From: Clostridiales bacterium
Lineage (GTDB): Bacteria; Bacillota; Clostridia; Christensenellales; Aristaeellaceae
Length of the DNA: 44,140 nt
Reading direction: 5' to 3'
Assembly (NCBI GenBank): GCA_015056265.1
Contig: SVGR01000007.1
Location: forward strand, 1-44,140
Shown here: piece by piece, positions 6,117-14,012 of the stretch
How the letters are laid out: every line of letters starts with the position of its first letter
How positions within the stretch are numbered: the stretch's first letter is position 1
The notes under the pieces: model-generated
Databases searched by the model: none
What the model was told of the DNA's origin: nothing
The model's input: only the letters and a program-made list of their open reading frames with translations
Position numbers and translations under genes: made by a program

Positions 6117-7419
6117 TTCCCTTCATCCTGCCCAGGTACAGGCGGTAGAAAAGCTGAAAAGGCTGCGGGTAGGCGCACTGTACTATGAGTTTCCCATTGG
6201 AAAAATCGATACTGTGCTGGCACTGGTGCGCTATCGGCTGCAGAAAAATAAGATTGACAGGGTTGTGTGGCTATGCGCACGGAGGAAATTAGAGGAACTG
6301 CACCGCAGCCTAATCCAGGAGCACGAAGACGCCGCCCCATTTATCCAGGTGCGCAGCATCGAGACGCTTTCCCACAATCTTTCCTATTTTCTTGATTTGG
6401 AACAGCAAATCAGCAGCCAAAGGACCATGCTGGTCATTGACGACGGGCTGCTGATCAAGAACCCCTCCGCCATGCGCACCCGGCGGGTGATTGCCTTGAG
6501 CAAGCTGTGCCCCTACCGGCTGCTGATTAGCCCGGTGCCCTTTACCCGGCGGGTATCGGATATGTTTTCCCAGTGGTATGCCCTGGATGAAAGAATTTTA
6601 GGCTATCACACCTATTGGGCCTTTTGCCTCAATCATCTGACCGAATCCTACCAGCCCCGGAACATGGATTATCTGGCCCGGGCCATTGAGCCCTACACCG
6701 CCCAATTGCTCAAAAGCGATTGGCAGCCCGCCGCCGACCGGAAAGAATTTATCTGGCAATTCCCCCTGCCCCCTGCCGCCATGCGGGAATACAAGCGGGT
6801 GATGGCCCGATTCATCAGCAAGGCGTTCTACGTCCCCAATGGAATCTATTGCCTGCTGCAGGCCTGTCAGCAAGTGGCCTGCGGACGGCGGATTCTGGAG
6901 GATTCGCCGCTGAAAACGGCGCCCCTGTATCCTTCGCCGGATCAGGATCCCCGGCTTTCCGCCCTGCTCCAGGTAGTAGATTATTTCCCCGGTGCGCAGT
7001 TCCTGATCCTGTGCCGATATCAGGCAGAATGCGTTTTGGTTTACGATGCCCTCACCGCCCGGTTCGGCCGGGGACACGCCTTCCTCTATCCTTTCTGCGC
7101 TGCCGATCATCAGCCCCATTTCCTTATCATGCACATCACGGCGGATGAGCGGCCCACCATTCCTCTCAAGGCCAATGTGATTGTGCATTACAGCAGCCAC
7201 TGGGATTGGCGCAAGCGGCTGGAAAAGGAAAACCAATGCCGCATCGCCATGGGCCAGGGCCAGCTTACGGTGGTCAGCCTGGCGGCTGCCGACACCATCG
7301 ATATTCATATTCTCCGCTGCATCTGGCGAAAGGAAAGCCTGATGGCCCATATGCGTGCCCAGCTGATCCAGACCATGCAGCGCAAACAATCAGGAGATAC
7401 AAATGCCCAAAATTTATGA
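6103..7419 (+). CDS. SNF2-like superfamily 2 helicase homologue with eroded ATPase motifs
   Basis: A 438-aa protein laid out like a short SNF2/SWI2 ATPase. The Walker A position reads EFPIGKID (29-36), with Ile in place of the Thr of GKT. The Walker B position reads MLVIDDG (109-115) followed by KNPSA, matching the DEAH-x-IKN pattern but with DDGL instead of DEAH. LLISPVPFTRRVSDMFSQWY (140-159) corresponds to the LTGTP motif with SPVP. Near the C-terminus, ENQCRIAMGQGQ (376-387) sits where the Q-R-x-x-RxGQ arginine-finger motif belongs, followed by TIDIHI. The fold looks kept but the nucleotide chemistry looks lost or altered, so a DNA-binding or scaffold role is plausible. No clear ribosome site precedes the ATG, so translation is probably coupled to the preceding gene. 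It overlaps the IbrA-like gene by 17 nt. Confidence 0.65.
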   Translation: MMNHNSLHPAQVQAVEKLKRLRVGALYYEFPIGKIDTVLALVRYRLQKNKIDRVVWLCARRKLEELHRSLIQEHEDAAPFIQVRSIETLSHNLSYFLDLEQQISSQRTMLVIDDGLLIKNPSAMRTRRVIALSKLCPYRLLISPVPFTRRVSDMFSQWYALDERILGYHTYWAFCLNHLTESYQPRNMDYLARAIEPYTAQLLKSDWQPAADRKEFIWQFPLPPAAMREYKRVMARFISKAFYVPNGIYCLLQACQQVACGRRILEDSPLKTAPLYPSPDQDPRLSALLQVVDYFPGAQFLILCRYQAECVLVYDALTARFGRGHAFLYPFCAADHQPHFLIMHITADERPTIPLKANVIVHYSSHWDWRKRLEKENQCRIAMGQGQLTVVSLAAADTIDIHILRCIWRKESLMAHMRAQLIQTMQRKQSGDTNAQNL

Positions 7420-8710
7420 AGAGCGCAATGTGCTGGACGCTGCCCTGGATCGGCTGCACGAACTATTCGAGCATTTCGATCATGTGTATTTTTCCGTTTC
7501 TGGGGGCAAGGATTCCAGCGTGATGGTGCAATTGGCGGACCGGGTGGCCGGGGAAATGGGCAAAACCTACGACGTGCTCTATATCGATTTTGAAGCCCAA
7601 TACGCCCGCACCATCGCCCATATTCAAGAACTGAAAACCCTGCCCCGTATCCGCACCTTCTATCACGTGGCCCTGCCGATGGCGCTGCGTAATGCGGTTT
7701 CCATGCTGCAGCCCAAATGGATTTGCTGGGATGAAAAGGCAAAGGAGCTGTGGGTGCGTCCTCTGCCCAAGGACGCCATTACCCTCAAAAACTGTCCCTT
7801 TCCCTTTTTCCGGCCGGGGGAAGAATTTGAGGATTTTATCCGAGAGTTTGCCATCTGGTATCAGCAGCAGCATCCCGGGAGGGTGGCCTGCGGCGTGGGT
7901 ATCCGGGCGGATGAAAGCCTGTTCCGCTTCCAAACCATCGCCTTCCCCACCCGCAAGGAAGAATACGCCCATCATCACTGGACCACCCGGATCCAGGATG
8001 ATCTCTACAACGTCTATCCCATCTACGACTGGAGTGTGGAGGATATCTGGGGCGCTGTCAGTCAGCTTGGGCTGATGAGCAACGAAATCTATGAGCTGAT
8101 GTACAAAAACGGCCTGAGCATTTATCAGCAGCGGCTGTGTCAGCCCTATGGGGATGATCAGCGCAATGGCCTGGATCAATTCCGCGCCCTGGAGCCGGAA
8201 ACCTGGGAAAAGGTGCTCAGCCGGGTGAACGGGGTGAACTTCGGCAATATTTATTGCCGCACCACCGCCCTTGGCAACATCAAATCCTTCAAGCCGGACG
8301 ATATGAGCTGGGAGCAGTATACTGTATTCCTGCTGGAAAGTATTGGGCTGTACAACCGGGAATTGATGCTGCACTATTACGGAAAGATCCGCAAGTTCAT
8401 CCGCTGGTATGAGAAGCAGGAGGGCATCACCATTGCCGATATTCCCGGGGAAGCAGATAAAAAGCTGGAGCAGCAGCGAAAGGCCATCAGCTGGCGCCGC
8501 ATCGCCCGGGCCATCGAAAAAAATGATTTCTACATGAAGCGGCTATCCTTTTCTCAAACCAAATCCGACGAAAAGAAATTGGAAACCTTTGTGCGCACCT
8601 GGAGCAATTTTCTCACCAGAGATACCGAAACGGAAGATAAAGATCTGCACCGTTTCATAGAAAGGCGTGAATTGGATGAACATCATTCGTCTGAATCAAA
8701 CCAGCCCTGA
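7403..8710 (+). CDS. ibrA: IbrA-like PAPS-reductase-family (DUF3440) protein
   Basis: A 435-aa member of the phosphoadenosine-phosphosulfate reductase / ATP pyrophosphatase group. The PP-loop is SGGKDS at 33-38. Other family marks are IDFEAQY, ALRNAVSMLQPKWI, GIRADES, WTTRI, the long YPIYDWSVEDIW segment, QQRLCQPYGDDQRNG and LEPETWEKVLSRVNG. These match the DUF3440 pattern of E. coli IbrA, known together with IbrB as an activator of the eib immunoglobulin-binding genes; its biochemical reaction is not established. The wider family includes DndC, which works in DNA phosphorothioation. Start at 7403 follows CAGGAGAT. The stop lies inside the next gene. Full length and motif-complete, so it is probably active. 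Confidence 0.85.
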   Translation: MPKIYEERNVLDAALDRLHELFEHFDHVYFSVSGGKDSSVMVQLADRVAGEMGKTYDVLYIDFEAQYARTIAHIQELKTLPRIRTFYHVALPMALRNAVSMLQPKWICWDEKAKELWVRPLPKDAITLKNCPFPFFRPGEEFEDFIREFAIWYQQQHPGRVACGVGIRADESLFRFQTIAFPTRKEEYAHHHWTTRIQDDLYNVYPIYDWSVEDIWGAVSQLGLMSNEIYELMYKNGLSIYQQRLCQPYGDDQRNGLDQFRALEPETWEKVLSRVNGVNFGNIYCRTTALGNIKSFKPDDMSWEQYTVFLLESIGLYNRELMLHYYGKIRKFIRWYEKQEGITIADIPGEADKKLEQQRKAISWRRIARAIEKNDFYMKRLSFSQTKSDEKKLETFVRTWSNFLTRDTETEDKDLHRFIERRELDEHHSSESNQP

Positions 8711-9032
8711 TTTCTATATGCTGATGGGCCCTGTTTTCGGCTCCCGTCAGGTAGAAAAGGATACCAAAGACCGTTTTTACGATGATCCGGGAAAGCAATG
8801 GTATCTGATTCCCGGAAAAGGCGCCGCATCCGTAAAAGACGGCGTGCTGCGCAATTTCTGGACCCGGGAGGAAAAGGACGCCCAGACGCTGATCGAAGCG
8901 ATGCTGCAGGATTATCCTGCTCTCACCGGCGTAGCGCCCCTTTGCTATCGGGATGCTTTCTATCGGGCAGGGTTCCTGACGGTATTATACCGCAAAAACT
9001 TTGTGGAGGTCAGCCGATATGAAGCCGATTGA
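8676..9032 (+). CDS. Small GNAT-like protein of the Ibr-like operon
   Basis: A 118-aa protein nested between the IbrA- and IbrB-like genes, overlapping the first by 35 nt and the second by 14 nt. The ATG at 8676 lies 10 nt after AAAGG; a GTG at 8667 is too near that site. The second half, with strands around GAASVKDGVL, a helix at EKDAQTLIEAMLQDY, and AFYRAGF followed by RKNFVEVSR, resembles the last part of a GNAT acetyltransferase fold. The acetyl-CoA-binding Q/RxxGxG/A loop is not visible, so enzyme activity is doubtful. A dedicated partner of IbrA or IbrB is the simplest reading, inferred from position alone. Confidence 0.6.
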   Translation: MNIIRLNQTSPDFYMLMGPVFGSRQVEKDTKDRFYDDPGKQWYLIPGKGAASVKDGVLRNFWTREEKDAQTLIEAMLQDYPALTGVAPLCYRDAFYRAGFLTVLYRKNFVEVSRYEAD

Positions 9033-9543
9033 TTTCCCGGTGCTTCAGGTAAAAATGGTGCCTGCAGAAAAGATAACAGCCAACGATTACAACCCCAACC
9101 GGATGGCCTCCCCGGAATTGCAGTTGCTTCGGATTTCCATTGAAGAGGACGGATACACCCAGCCCATTGTGGTCTATTACGATGAGCAGCAGGATCTGTA
9201 TCAGGTCGTAGACGGCTTTCACCGGTATCTGGTCAATGAAATGCACTTTCATCAGCCCATGCTGCCGGTAGTGGTCATTGATAAGCCCCTGGATCAGCGC
9301 ATCGCCAGCACCATCCGCCATAACCGGGCCCGGGGTACCCATCAGATCCTGGACATGTCCCAGATCGTGTGCCGGCTGCTCAATCAGGGCTGGAGCGACG
9401 ATAGAATCTGTAAATATCTAGGAATGGAATTGGATGAGGTCATCCGTCTCAAACAGATCAGCGGCCTGAAGGAGGCCTTTGCCAATCACGTTTTCTCCAA
9501 ATCCTGGGAGGAATTTGAGCATAGGATCACCGAAGAAGAGTAA
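9019..9543 (+). CDS. ibrB: IbrB-like ParB-domain protein
   Basis: A 174-aa protein with a ParB/Sulfiredoxin-type N-terminal domain. Residues 24-29 read YNPNRM, and then LRISIEEDGYTQPIVV and VVDGFHR (63-69), the last being the counterpart of the ParB GERR / DndB DGQHR loop. The second half (IRHNRARGTH, MSQIVCRLLNQGWSDDRICKYLGM, KQISGLKEAF) looks like the helix-turn-helix part of IbrB. ATG at 9019 follows GGAGG by 9 nt; an upstream TTG frame start is less likely. In E. coli, IbrA and IbrB act together as expression activators. Here it ends the operon, before a strong hairpin. DNA binding or nucleotide-dependent switching is inferred from the family. Confidence 0.85.
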   Translation: MKPIDFPVLQVKMVPAEKITANDYNPNRMASPELQLLRISIEEDGYTQPIVVYYDEQQDLYQVVDGFHRYLVNEMHFHQPMLPVVVIDKPLDQRIASTIRHNRARGTHQILDMSQIVCRLLNQGWSDDRICKYLGMELDEVIRLKQISGLKEAFANHVFSKSWEEFEHRITEEE

Positions 9544-9589
9544 TTTTTCCCACTTTTTTGCGGAAAAAACGCCTGAAATTGCATCGAAA

Positions 9590-9628
9590 AACGGGTTTTC
9601 TGCCTTGATTTTCGGCGGAAAACCCGTT
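9590..9628. terminator. Bidirectional terminator between converging genes
   Basis: AACGGGTTTTC and GAAAACCCGTT form an 11-bp stem with GGC/GCC pairing inside. The T tract is on the minus-strand side (TTTTTCG), serving the epimerase gene; it can also end the Ibr-like operon from the other side. Confidence 0.75.
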
Positions 9629-9645
9629 CTTCTGTATCGAATTGT

Positions 9646-10485
9646 TTATTCTTCCATCATCGCCGCCACCCGGCATGCCCGTTCAAAGGCTTGGGCGAAG
9701 TAATCCTCCAGGGGCATTTTTTCATACGCATCATTTTCGTGACGGCCAGGCTTACTCTGCCGCACCAGTTCAAAGGTCAGCGGCCCCCGGAAGCCGTGCC
9801 GCTTCATCCGCGCCACAATCCCCTGCCAATCACACTTGCCGTCAAAGGGCAAAAGATGCAGATCATCCTTCCAGGTGATGCCCCCTGCCGGATCGCATAC
9901 CCCCAGATTGTCATTCAGATGCGTGGCAATCAGCCGGTCACCATGCAGGGCCAGCATATCCTTTCCGTAATTATAGCAATTCTCATGGCCCGTATCCCAA
10001 CAGAATCCCACATACGGGTCGTCCCGGTACCGCTCCATCAGCGCCGCCAGGTATTCTTCCCCTTCGGTGTTTTCCAAGGCGATTTTCACCTGCAGGGCCC
10101 GGGCGCGCGCCACCACCCGATCAAAATTTTCCAGTCCAAAGACCGTGGGCGTATGCTTATCAAAGCCAATGATGGTATGCGCCACCATGATGGGCACCTG
10201 CAGCCGATGACAAAGTTCCAGACAGTCCAGCAATTCCTGCACCGCATCCTGGGTCTTTTCCGTCCTCTCCCACATATCCGCCGCCAGCAGATGGGGGGCA
10301 TGGATGGATTGGAATAACATGCCCTCCCGCCGGGCGGCCTCTGCCAAGGGCGAAAGATCCACTCCCCGCTCCCACCGAGTGAAAAAGCCGTCAAAACCAG
10401 CCTTTTTCAGCATGGTCAGCTGCTCCGTCAGCGCCGGACCGTATTGGGAACTCAGGCTCATACACAGAATCATTCTTTTCATCAT
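9646..10485 (-). CDS. Sugar phosphate isomerase/epimerase (xylose-isomerase-like TIM barrel)
   Basis: A 279-aa protein of the AP-endonuclease-2 / xylose isomerase-like TIM barrel family. The metal-site residues appear in order: SIHAPH, HTIIGFDKH, ALENTEGE, FCWDTGHEN, THLNDNLG and FELV near the end. Such proteins usually epimerise or isomerise sugars or inositol derivatives in the cytoplasm. Start may be 10485 or 10482 (two adjacent ATGs after GAGGAT). It lies 7 nt after the DUF4129 protein gene, so it is the last gene of the MoxR operon although nothing links it functionally. Substrate unknown. Confidence 0.8.
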   Translation of the reverse strand: MMKRMILCMSLSSQYGPALTEQLTMLKKAGFDGFFTRWERGVDLSPLAEAARREGMLFQSIHAPHLLAADMWERTEKTQDAVQELLDCLELCHRLQVPIMVAHTIIGFDKHTPTVFGLENFDRVVARARALQVKIALENTEGEEYLAALMERYRDDPYVGFCWDTGHENCYNYGKDMLALHGDRLIATHLNDNLGVCDPAGGITWKDDLHLLPFDGKCDWQGIVARMKRHGFRGPLTFELVRQSKPGRHENDAYEKMPLEDYFAQAFERACRVAAMMEE

Positions 10486-10492
10486 TTCATCC

Positions 10493-11755
10493 TCACTTTA
10501 TTTCTTTCCGGATCGCGTCCGCTTCCCCTGCATCAATGGGATGGTCGCTATACCGTGCCTTTTCATACAGTTGATAGAATGCTTTGGAGTATTCCTGCGT
10601 CAGGCTCTTTTCTTTTTTTACGGCTTCTCTGGCGGTCAGGCCCACCGCCTCAGGCCTACGCATCAGAAACTGCTGATACAGCCGCCGCATCCGTCCCCGT
10701 CCGTCCAATTGCTGCCAGGGCACCGGCCGGGTATGGGAAAATGCCCGCTGCAGTTTGTCCTTAAAGATTCTCTTACGTTCATCTATATCCAGGGTGCTTT
10801 CCGCCTCATCCACATAATCCTCATTGGAGGCGTCGGTATAGCGCCGCAACATTTCCATCAGCCTGCGAATCAGCGACCGGAGCTTTTTGAACAGAATCCG
10901 CCCCAGCACGATGAGCAGCACCAGCACGGTCAGCGCTGCAACGGATATCAGGAAAATTTCCAGGGCCGGGGACATTCCCTCCCCATCGCCCTTGCCCCCC
11001 ATGGGGAGCATGGACTGCGGCGACGCCTCCTTTGGTATCTCCCCTAAGGGCACAGGCTTTGTGCGGAAAATATTGGCCAACCATTCAATGGCAGCGCCAA
11101 TCCAACGCTTGAAAGCCTCCCAGGCATTTTCCACCAGCTGCCCCAGCGCCCCCCAACAGGCGGCTGCCAGCGCAGGGATGAACAAAAGCGTCACCAACAC
11201 CTGATTGCGCCGGCGCATAAGGGCGGGGGGCTTACGCTCCCCATGGGTGCTTTCCCGGATCCCCTGGCGGTTCAGCGTCATCAGGAATAAAAACAGATAG
11301 ACCGCAAATCCCGCCTGCATGGGCACATGGATCGTTTCCAAATTCAGCCTGCCCATCAGAAACTGCCCCGCCAGATGCGCAAACACCCCCAGCGACCAAT
11401 GAAGAGGAGACCATTCCGCCCATGTCTTTCTTCCCCAGGCAGGAGGCAGCAAAATCAGATAAACAATGCCCGGCCCATAGGGAACAAAGGCTTCATAGCC
11501 CACTTTCATTCCATGGCGAACACCCAGGAAGATTAATATGAGGCAGCCCAGCAACGCAAACGGCATTCTTCCTTTTCCAGGCATGCAAAATCCCATCACG
11601 CCCCATACCCAGCAGCCCGCCGCCATCAGCATGCCAAAACCGGGAAGATCGGGCAGCAAAAGCGCCCCGCTCATCAGGAAAAGAGGCAGCAGCATCAGCA
11701 CAAGGCTCAGCGCAGCCAGAGCCTTCATGGGCAAAAGACGCCATTTATCTGTCAT
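10493..11755 (-). CDS. Membrane protein with C-terminal DUF4129 domain
   Basis: A 420-aa integral membrane protein. About six hydrophobic segments fill the first 200 residues, another spans the middle (ALEIFLISVAALTVLVLLIVLG), and a cytoplasmic C-terminal domain follows. That domain, RRLYQQFLMRRPEAVGLTAR ending with YEKARYSDHPID, matches the DUF4129 pattern normally found at the C-terminus of TgpA-type transglutaminase membrane proteins. The transglutaminase part with its Cys-His-Asp triad is absent. ATG at 11755 overlaps the DUF58 stop (ATGA). Together with MoxR and DUF58 it makes the usual three-part unit, of unknown but envelope-linked function, in a reduced form. Confidence 0.75.
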   Translation of the reverse strand: MTDKWRLLPMKALAALSLVLMLLPLFLMSGALLLPDLPGFGMLMAAGCWVWGVMGFCMPGKGRMPFALLGCLILIFLGVRHGMKVGYEAFVPYGPGIVYLILLPPAWGRKTWAEWSPLHWSLGVFAHLAGQFLMGRLNLETIHVPMQAGFAVYLFLFLMTLNRQGIRESTHGERKPPALMRRRNQVLVTLLFIPALAAACWGALGQLVENAWEAFKRWIGAAIEWLANIFRTKPVPLGEIPKEASPQSMLPMGGKGDGEGMSPALEIFLISVAALTVLVLLIVLGRILFKKLRSLIRRLMEMLRRYTDASNEDYVDEAESTLDIDERKRIFKDKLQRAFSHTRPVPWQQLDGRGRMRRLYQQFLMRRPEAVGLTAREAVKKEKSLTQEYSKAFYQLYEKARYSDHPIDAGEADAIRKEIK

Positions 11756-12831
11756 ACGCCTTCCGCCCCCCTCTCCATCAGGTGCAGCGTTACCGTATTG
11801 CCAACAGCCCGCAGCATCTGCAGCCGTTCCTCCACATCCGGGCTGGTGTAGGCGGACAACACCAGGATATCCGTTCCCCGCAAGAAGCAAAGGCCCTCCA
11901 GGAAGGACAAAAAATTCTTTTCCCTATGGATACGCAGCCGGGCACAGGCGGAAAGGATCTCCTCTCCCCGGGCGCTTCCGCCTTCCGGGGGCAAAAGAGC
12001 GCAGCCCTCCTGCTTGCCCAGGGGCATATTGGCGGCCAAGCCTGCCGCCACCCCTGCCCGCAGGGTATTGAGGCATACGGTTGCGGCAATGGAAATGGCA
12101 TTTTCGATCATGGCCTGCTCATATTCCATCAGATCCGCCCATTGATTTTCGCTCATCTGGCAGTTGATCACCACCATCAGCCGGGTATCGGCGGTATACT
12201 CATGGGTTTTCACCTGCAGTTCACCCATCTTGGCAGTAGCGGGCCAATGTACCTCCCGGGGGTGATCCCCCCGCTGATAGGGCCGGATACCGCTCACCCG
12301 GAAAGGATCCTCCAGCATATGGCGGCGCACCGTTAAATCCCCCTGCAGCCGGGAAACAGGAAGGGGAAGTTGGGTATCCGGCAGAAGCCTGGGATACACC
12401 AGCATCTCCGCTGGGGTATACAATTCCACATGATCCACCCCAAGGGCCAGCAAATCCCCCACCGACAGTGTCACATTGCCCACATCGTAGGCGCCCCGGC
12501 GCAGGAAATGCACCCGATGCCGCCGTGTAATCTGCTGAAAGGGACGCAGGGTAAACACACTTTTATGGTACATTTCCCCTTTAACGGAGAGATTCTCCTG
12601 CTTGCCCAGACGGATGTGGGGAGATATGCGGGATTCAGCCCGAAGCCAGGGGATGAACAGGGGCCGGTCGTTACGCAGCACCTCAATCATCTCGGCGTAT
12701 TCGCCCTCAAATAATGCACTTTCCGAAAAACGGCGGACGTATTTCAGCCCCCGCAAGCCGAATTTGCGGATAATCATGCGCTGCAGCAGGCCCAATCCCA
12801 GCACAGCCAGCAGCAATACCAGCCCGTTCAC
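11752..12831 (-). CDS. DUF58 domain-containing protein
   Basis: A 359-aa protein with an N-terminal hydrophobic segment and the DUF58 signature GIRPYQRGDHPREVHWPATA (181-200), which precedes a von Willebrand-like fold. DUF58 proteins are nearly always encoded beside MoxR ATPases, which are thought to remodel or load metal or partner complexes on them. The start is a GTG at 12831 overlapping the MoxR stop (GTGA), so expression is coupled. The following gene overlaps in the same way. Role in cell-envelope biology is inferred from family context. Confidence 0.88.
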   Translation of the reverse strand: MNGLVLLLAVLGLGLLQRMIIRKFGLRGLKYVRRFSESALFEGEYAEMIEVLRNDRPLFIPWLRAESRISPHIRLGKQENLSVKGEMYHKSVFTLRPFQQITRRHRVHFLRRGAYDVGNVTLSVGDLLALGVDHVELYTPAEMLVYPRLLPDTQLPLPVSRLQGDLTVRRHMLEDPFRVSGIRPYQRGDHPREVHWPATAKMGELQVKTHEYTADTRLMVVINCQMSENQWADLMEYEQAMIENAISIAATVCLNTLRAGVAAGLAANMPLGKQEGCALLPPEGGSARGEEILSACARLRIHREKNFLSFLEGLCFLRGTDILVLSAYTSPDVEERLQMLRAVGNTVTLHLMERGAEGV

Positions 12832-13778
12832 CGGATCGCCTCGGTAGGGGCAGCTACCCGCTCCAGAATGGAGAGAACAAATTTTTCATTTTCACTGCGC
12901 CTGCCAAACAAGCCCCGCAAAATAATCCTGTGGGCCAGCACCGGCACCGCCAATTTCTTCACGTCATCGGGAATCACATAATCCCTGCCCCGGATGGCCG
13001 CATAGGCCTGTGACGCCTGCAGCAGTGCCAGCATGCCCCGGGGGGATACCCCCAGCTGCACCGTATCGGGATCCCGCGTCTCCTGGCAGATGGCAGCAAT
13101 ATATTCCATCACCGGCCGGGATACCTGGCACTGGGAAAACAGCCGCTGGGCATCGCAGATTTCATTCTTTTCCGCCACCGGGCCAATTTCAGAAAGGGGG
13201 CTGGAACGAATGAAGCGCTCCATCAGCTGCATGGCCTCCTCCCCATCCGGATACCCCATGGAAAGCTGCATCAGAAAGCGATCCAGCTGCGCCTCAGGCA
13301 GCGGGAAGGTTCCCTGGGTTTCCACCGGATTTTGGGTAGCAATCACCGTAAAGGGCGCATCCAAAGGCCTGGTTTTGCCCCCTTCCGTCACCTGCTTTTC
13401 CGCCATGCATTCAAGCAGCGCCGATTGGGTGCGGGGGGTGGCGCGATTGATTTCATCGGCCAGCAAAATATTGGTAAACACCGGGCCGGGCATAAATTCA
13501 AATGTGCCCGTTCCCATCTGGTATACGCTGACGCCCGTCACATCCGAGGGCAAAAGATCGGGGGTAAACTGCACCCGGCTGAAGGCGCAGTTGAGGGATT
13601 TGGCCATACTGCGGGCCATCACGGTCTTGCCGGTGCCTGGCACGTCCTCCAGCAGGATATGCCCGCCGGCAATGATGGCGGTCAGGATCAGATCCATCTG
13701 CTCCTCCCTGCCAATGATCACCCGGGCCACATTTTTCTTGATCTTTCCGGCCAACACTGCGATATCCTGATATTGCAT
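12828..13778 (-). CDS. MoxR-family AAA+ ATPase
   Basis: A 316-aa AAA+ chaperone-like ATPase. Walker A is DVPGTGKT (45-52), Walker B is LLADE (105-109), followed by the sensor segment VIATQNPVETQGTFPLPEAQLDRF characteristic of MoxR. The C-terminal lid has SPRGMLALLQASQAYAAIRGRDYV. It likely acts on the DUF58 protein encoded immediately downstream. Length is typical. It is the first gene of the operon, with a clear promoter about 45 nt upstream and a GAGGTGAC ribosome site. Confidence 0.95.
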   Translation of the reverse strand: MQYQDIAVLAGKIKKNVARVIIGREEQMDLILTAIIAGGHILLEDVPGTGKTVMARSMAKSLNCAFSRVQFTPDLLPSDVTGVSVYQMGTGTFEFMPGPVFTNILLADEINRATPRTQSALLECMAEKQVTEGGKTRPLDAPFTVIATQNPVETQGTFPLPEAQLDRFLMQLSMGYPDGEEAMQLMERFIRSSPLSEIGPVAEKNEICDAQRLFSQCQVSRPVMEYIAAICQETRDPDTVQLGVSPRGMLALLQASQAYAAIRGRDYVIPDDVKKLAVPVLAHRIILRGLFGRRSENEKFVLSILERVAAPTEAIR

Positions 13779-13816
13779 TGCTTGTCACCTCTGTGCAACG
13801 GTTTGATTTCCTTTCC

Positions 13817-13845
13817 AGTATACCATTCTTTCCCCGCCATCGCAA
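13817..13845 (-). promoter_or_regulatory. Promoter of the MoxR operon
   Basis: Minus-strand TTGCGA (13845-13840) and TATACT (13822-13817) with a 17-bp spacer, upstream of the moxR-like start at 13778. Confidence 0.75.
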
Positions 13846-13908
13846 GCAGGCGAAAGGGGGGCAATTCCGCCCTTCACAAATTATTCAAAAAATTTTTTTG
13901 TAAATGCG

Positions 13909-13935
13909 GGAACTTTTTTCTCTCTCATTCGTCTA
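13909..13935 (+). promoter_or_regulatory. ECF-sigma-type promoter of the chagasin-like gene
   Basis: GGAAC (13909-13913), a 16-bp spacer, then CGTCTA (13930-13935): the -35 GGAAC / -10 CGTC layout typical of ECF sigma factors. The sequence from 13930 matches the region 694-715 before the ECF sigma gene at 18 of 22 positions, so that sigma factor is the obvious candidate to read it. Confidence 0.65.
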
Positions 13936-14012
13936 TATTAGCGTCACCCGGTGAGCAAGAAACCCAAACGAAAAAAACGCCTGCCCTGCAGGCCTGTATG
14001 GAGGAAACAAAA

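Noticed and set aside
5142-9543. Prophage remnant
   Set aside because: IbrAB-like genes often occur in phages, but no integrase, terminase, capsid or attachment repeats are present.
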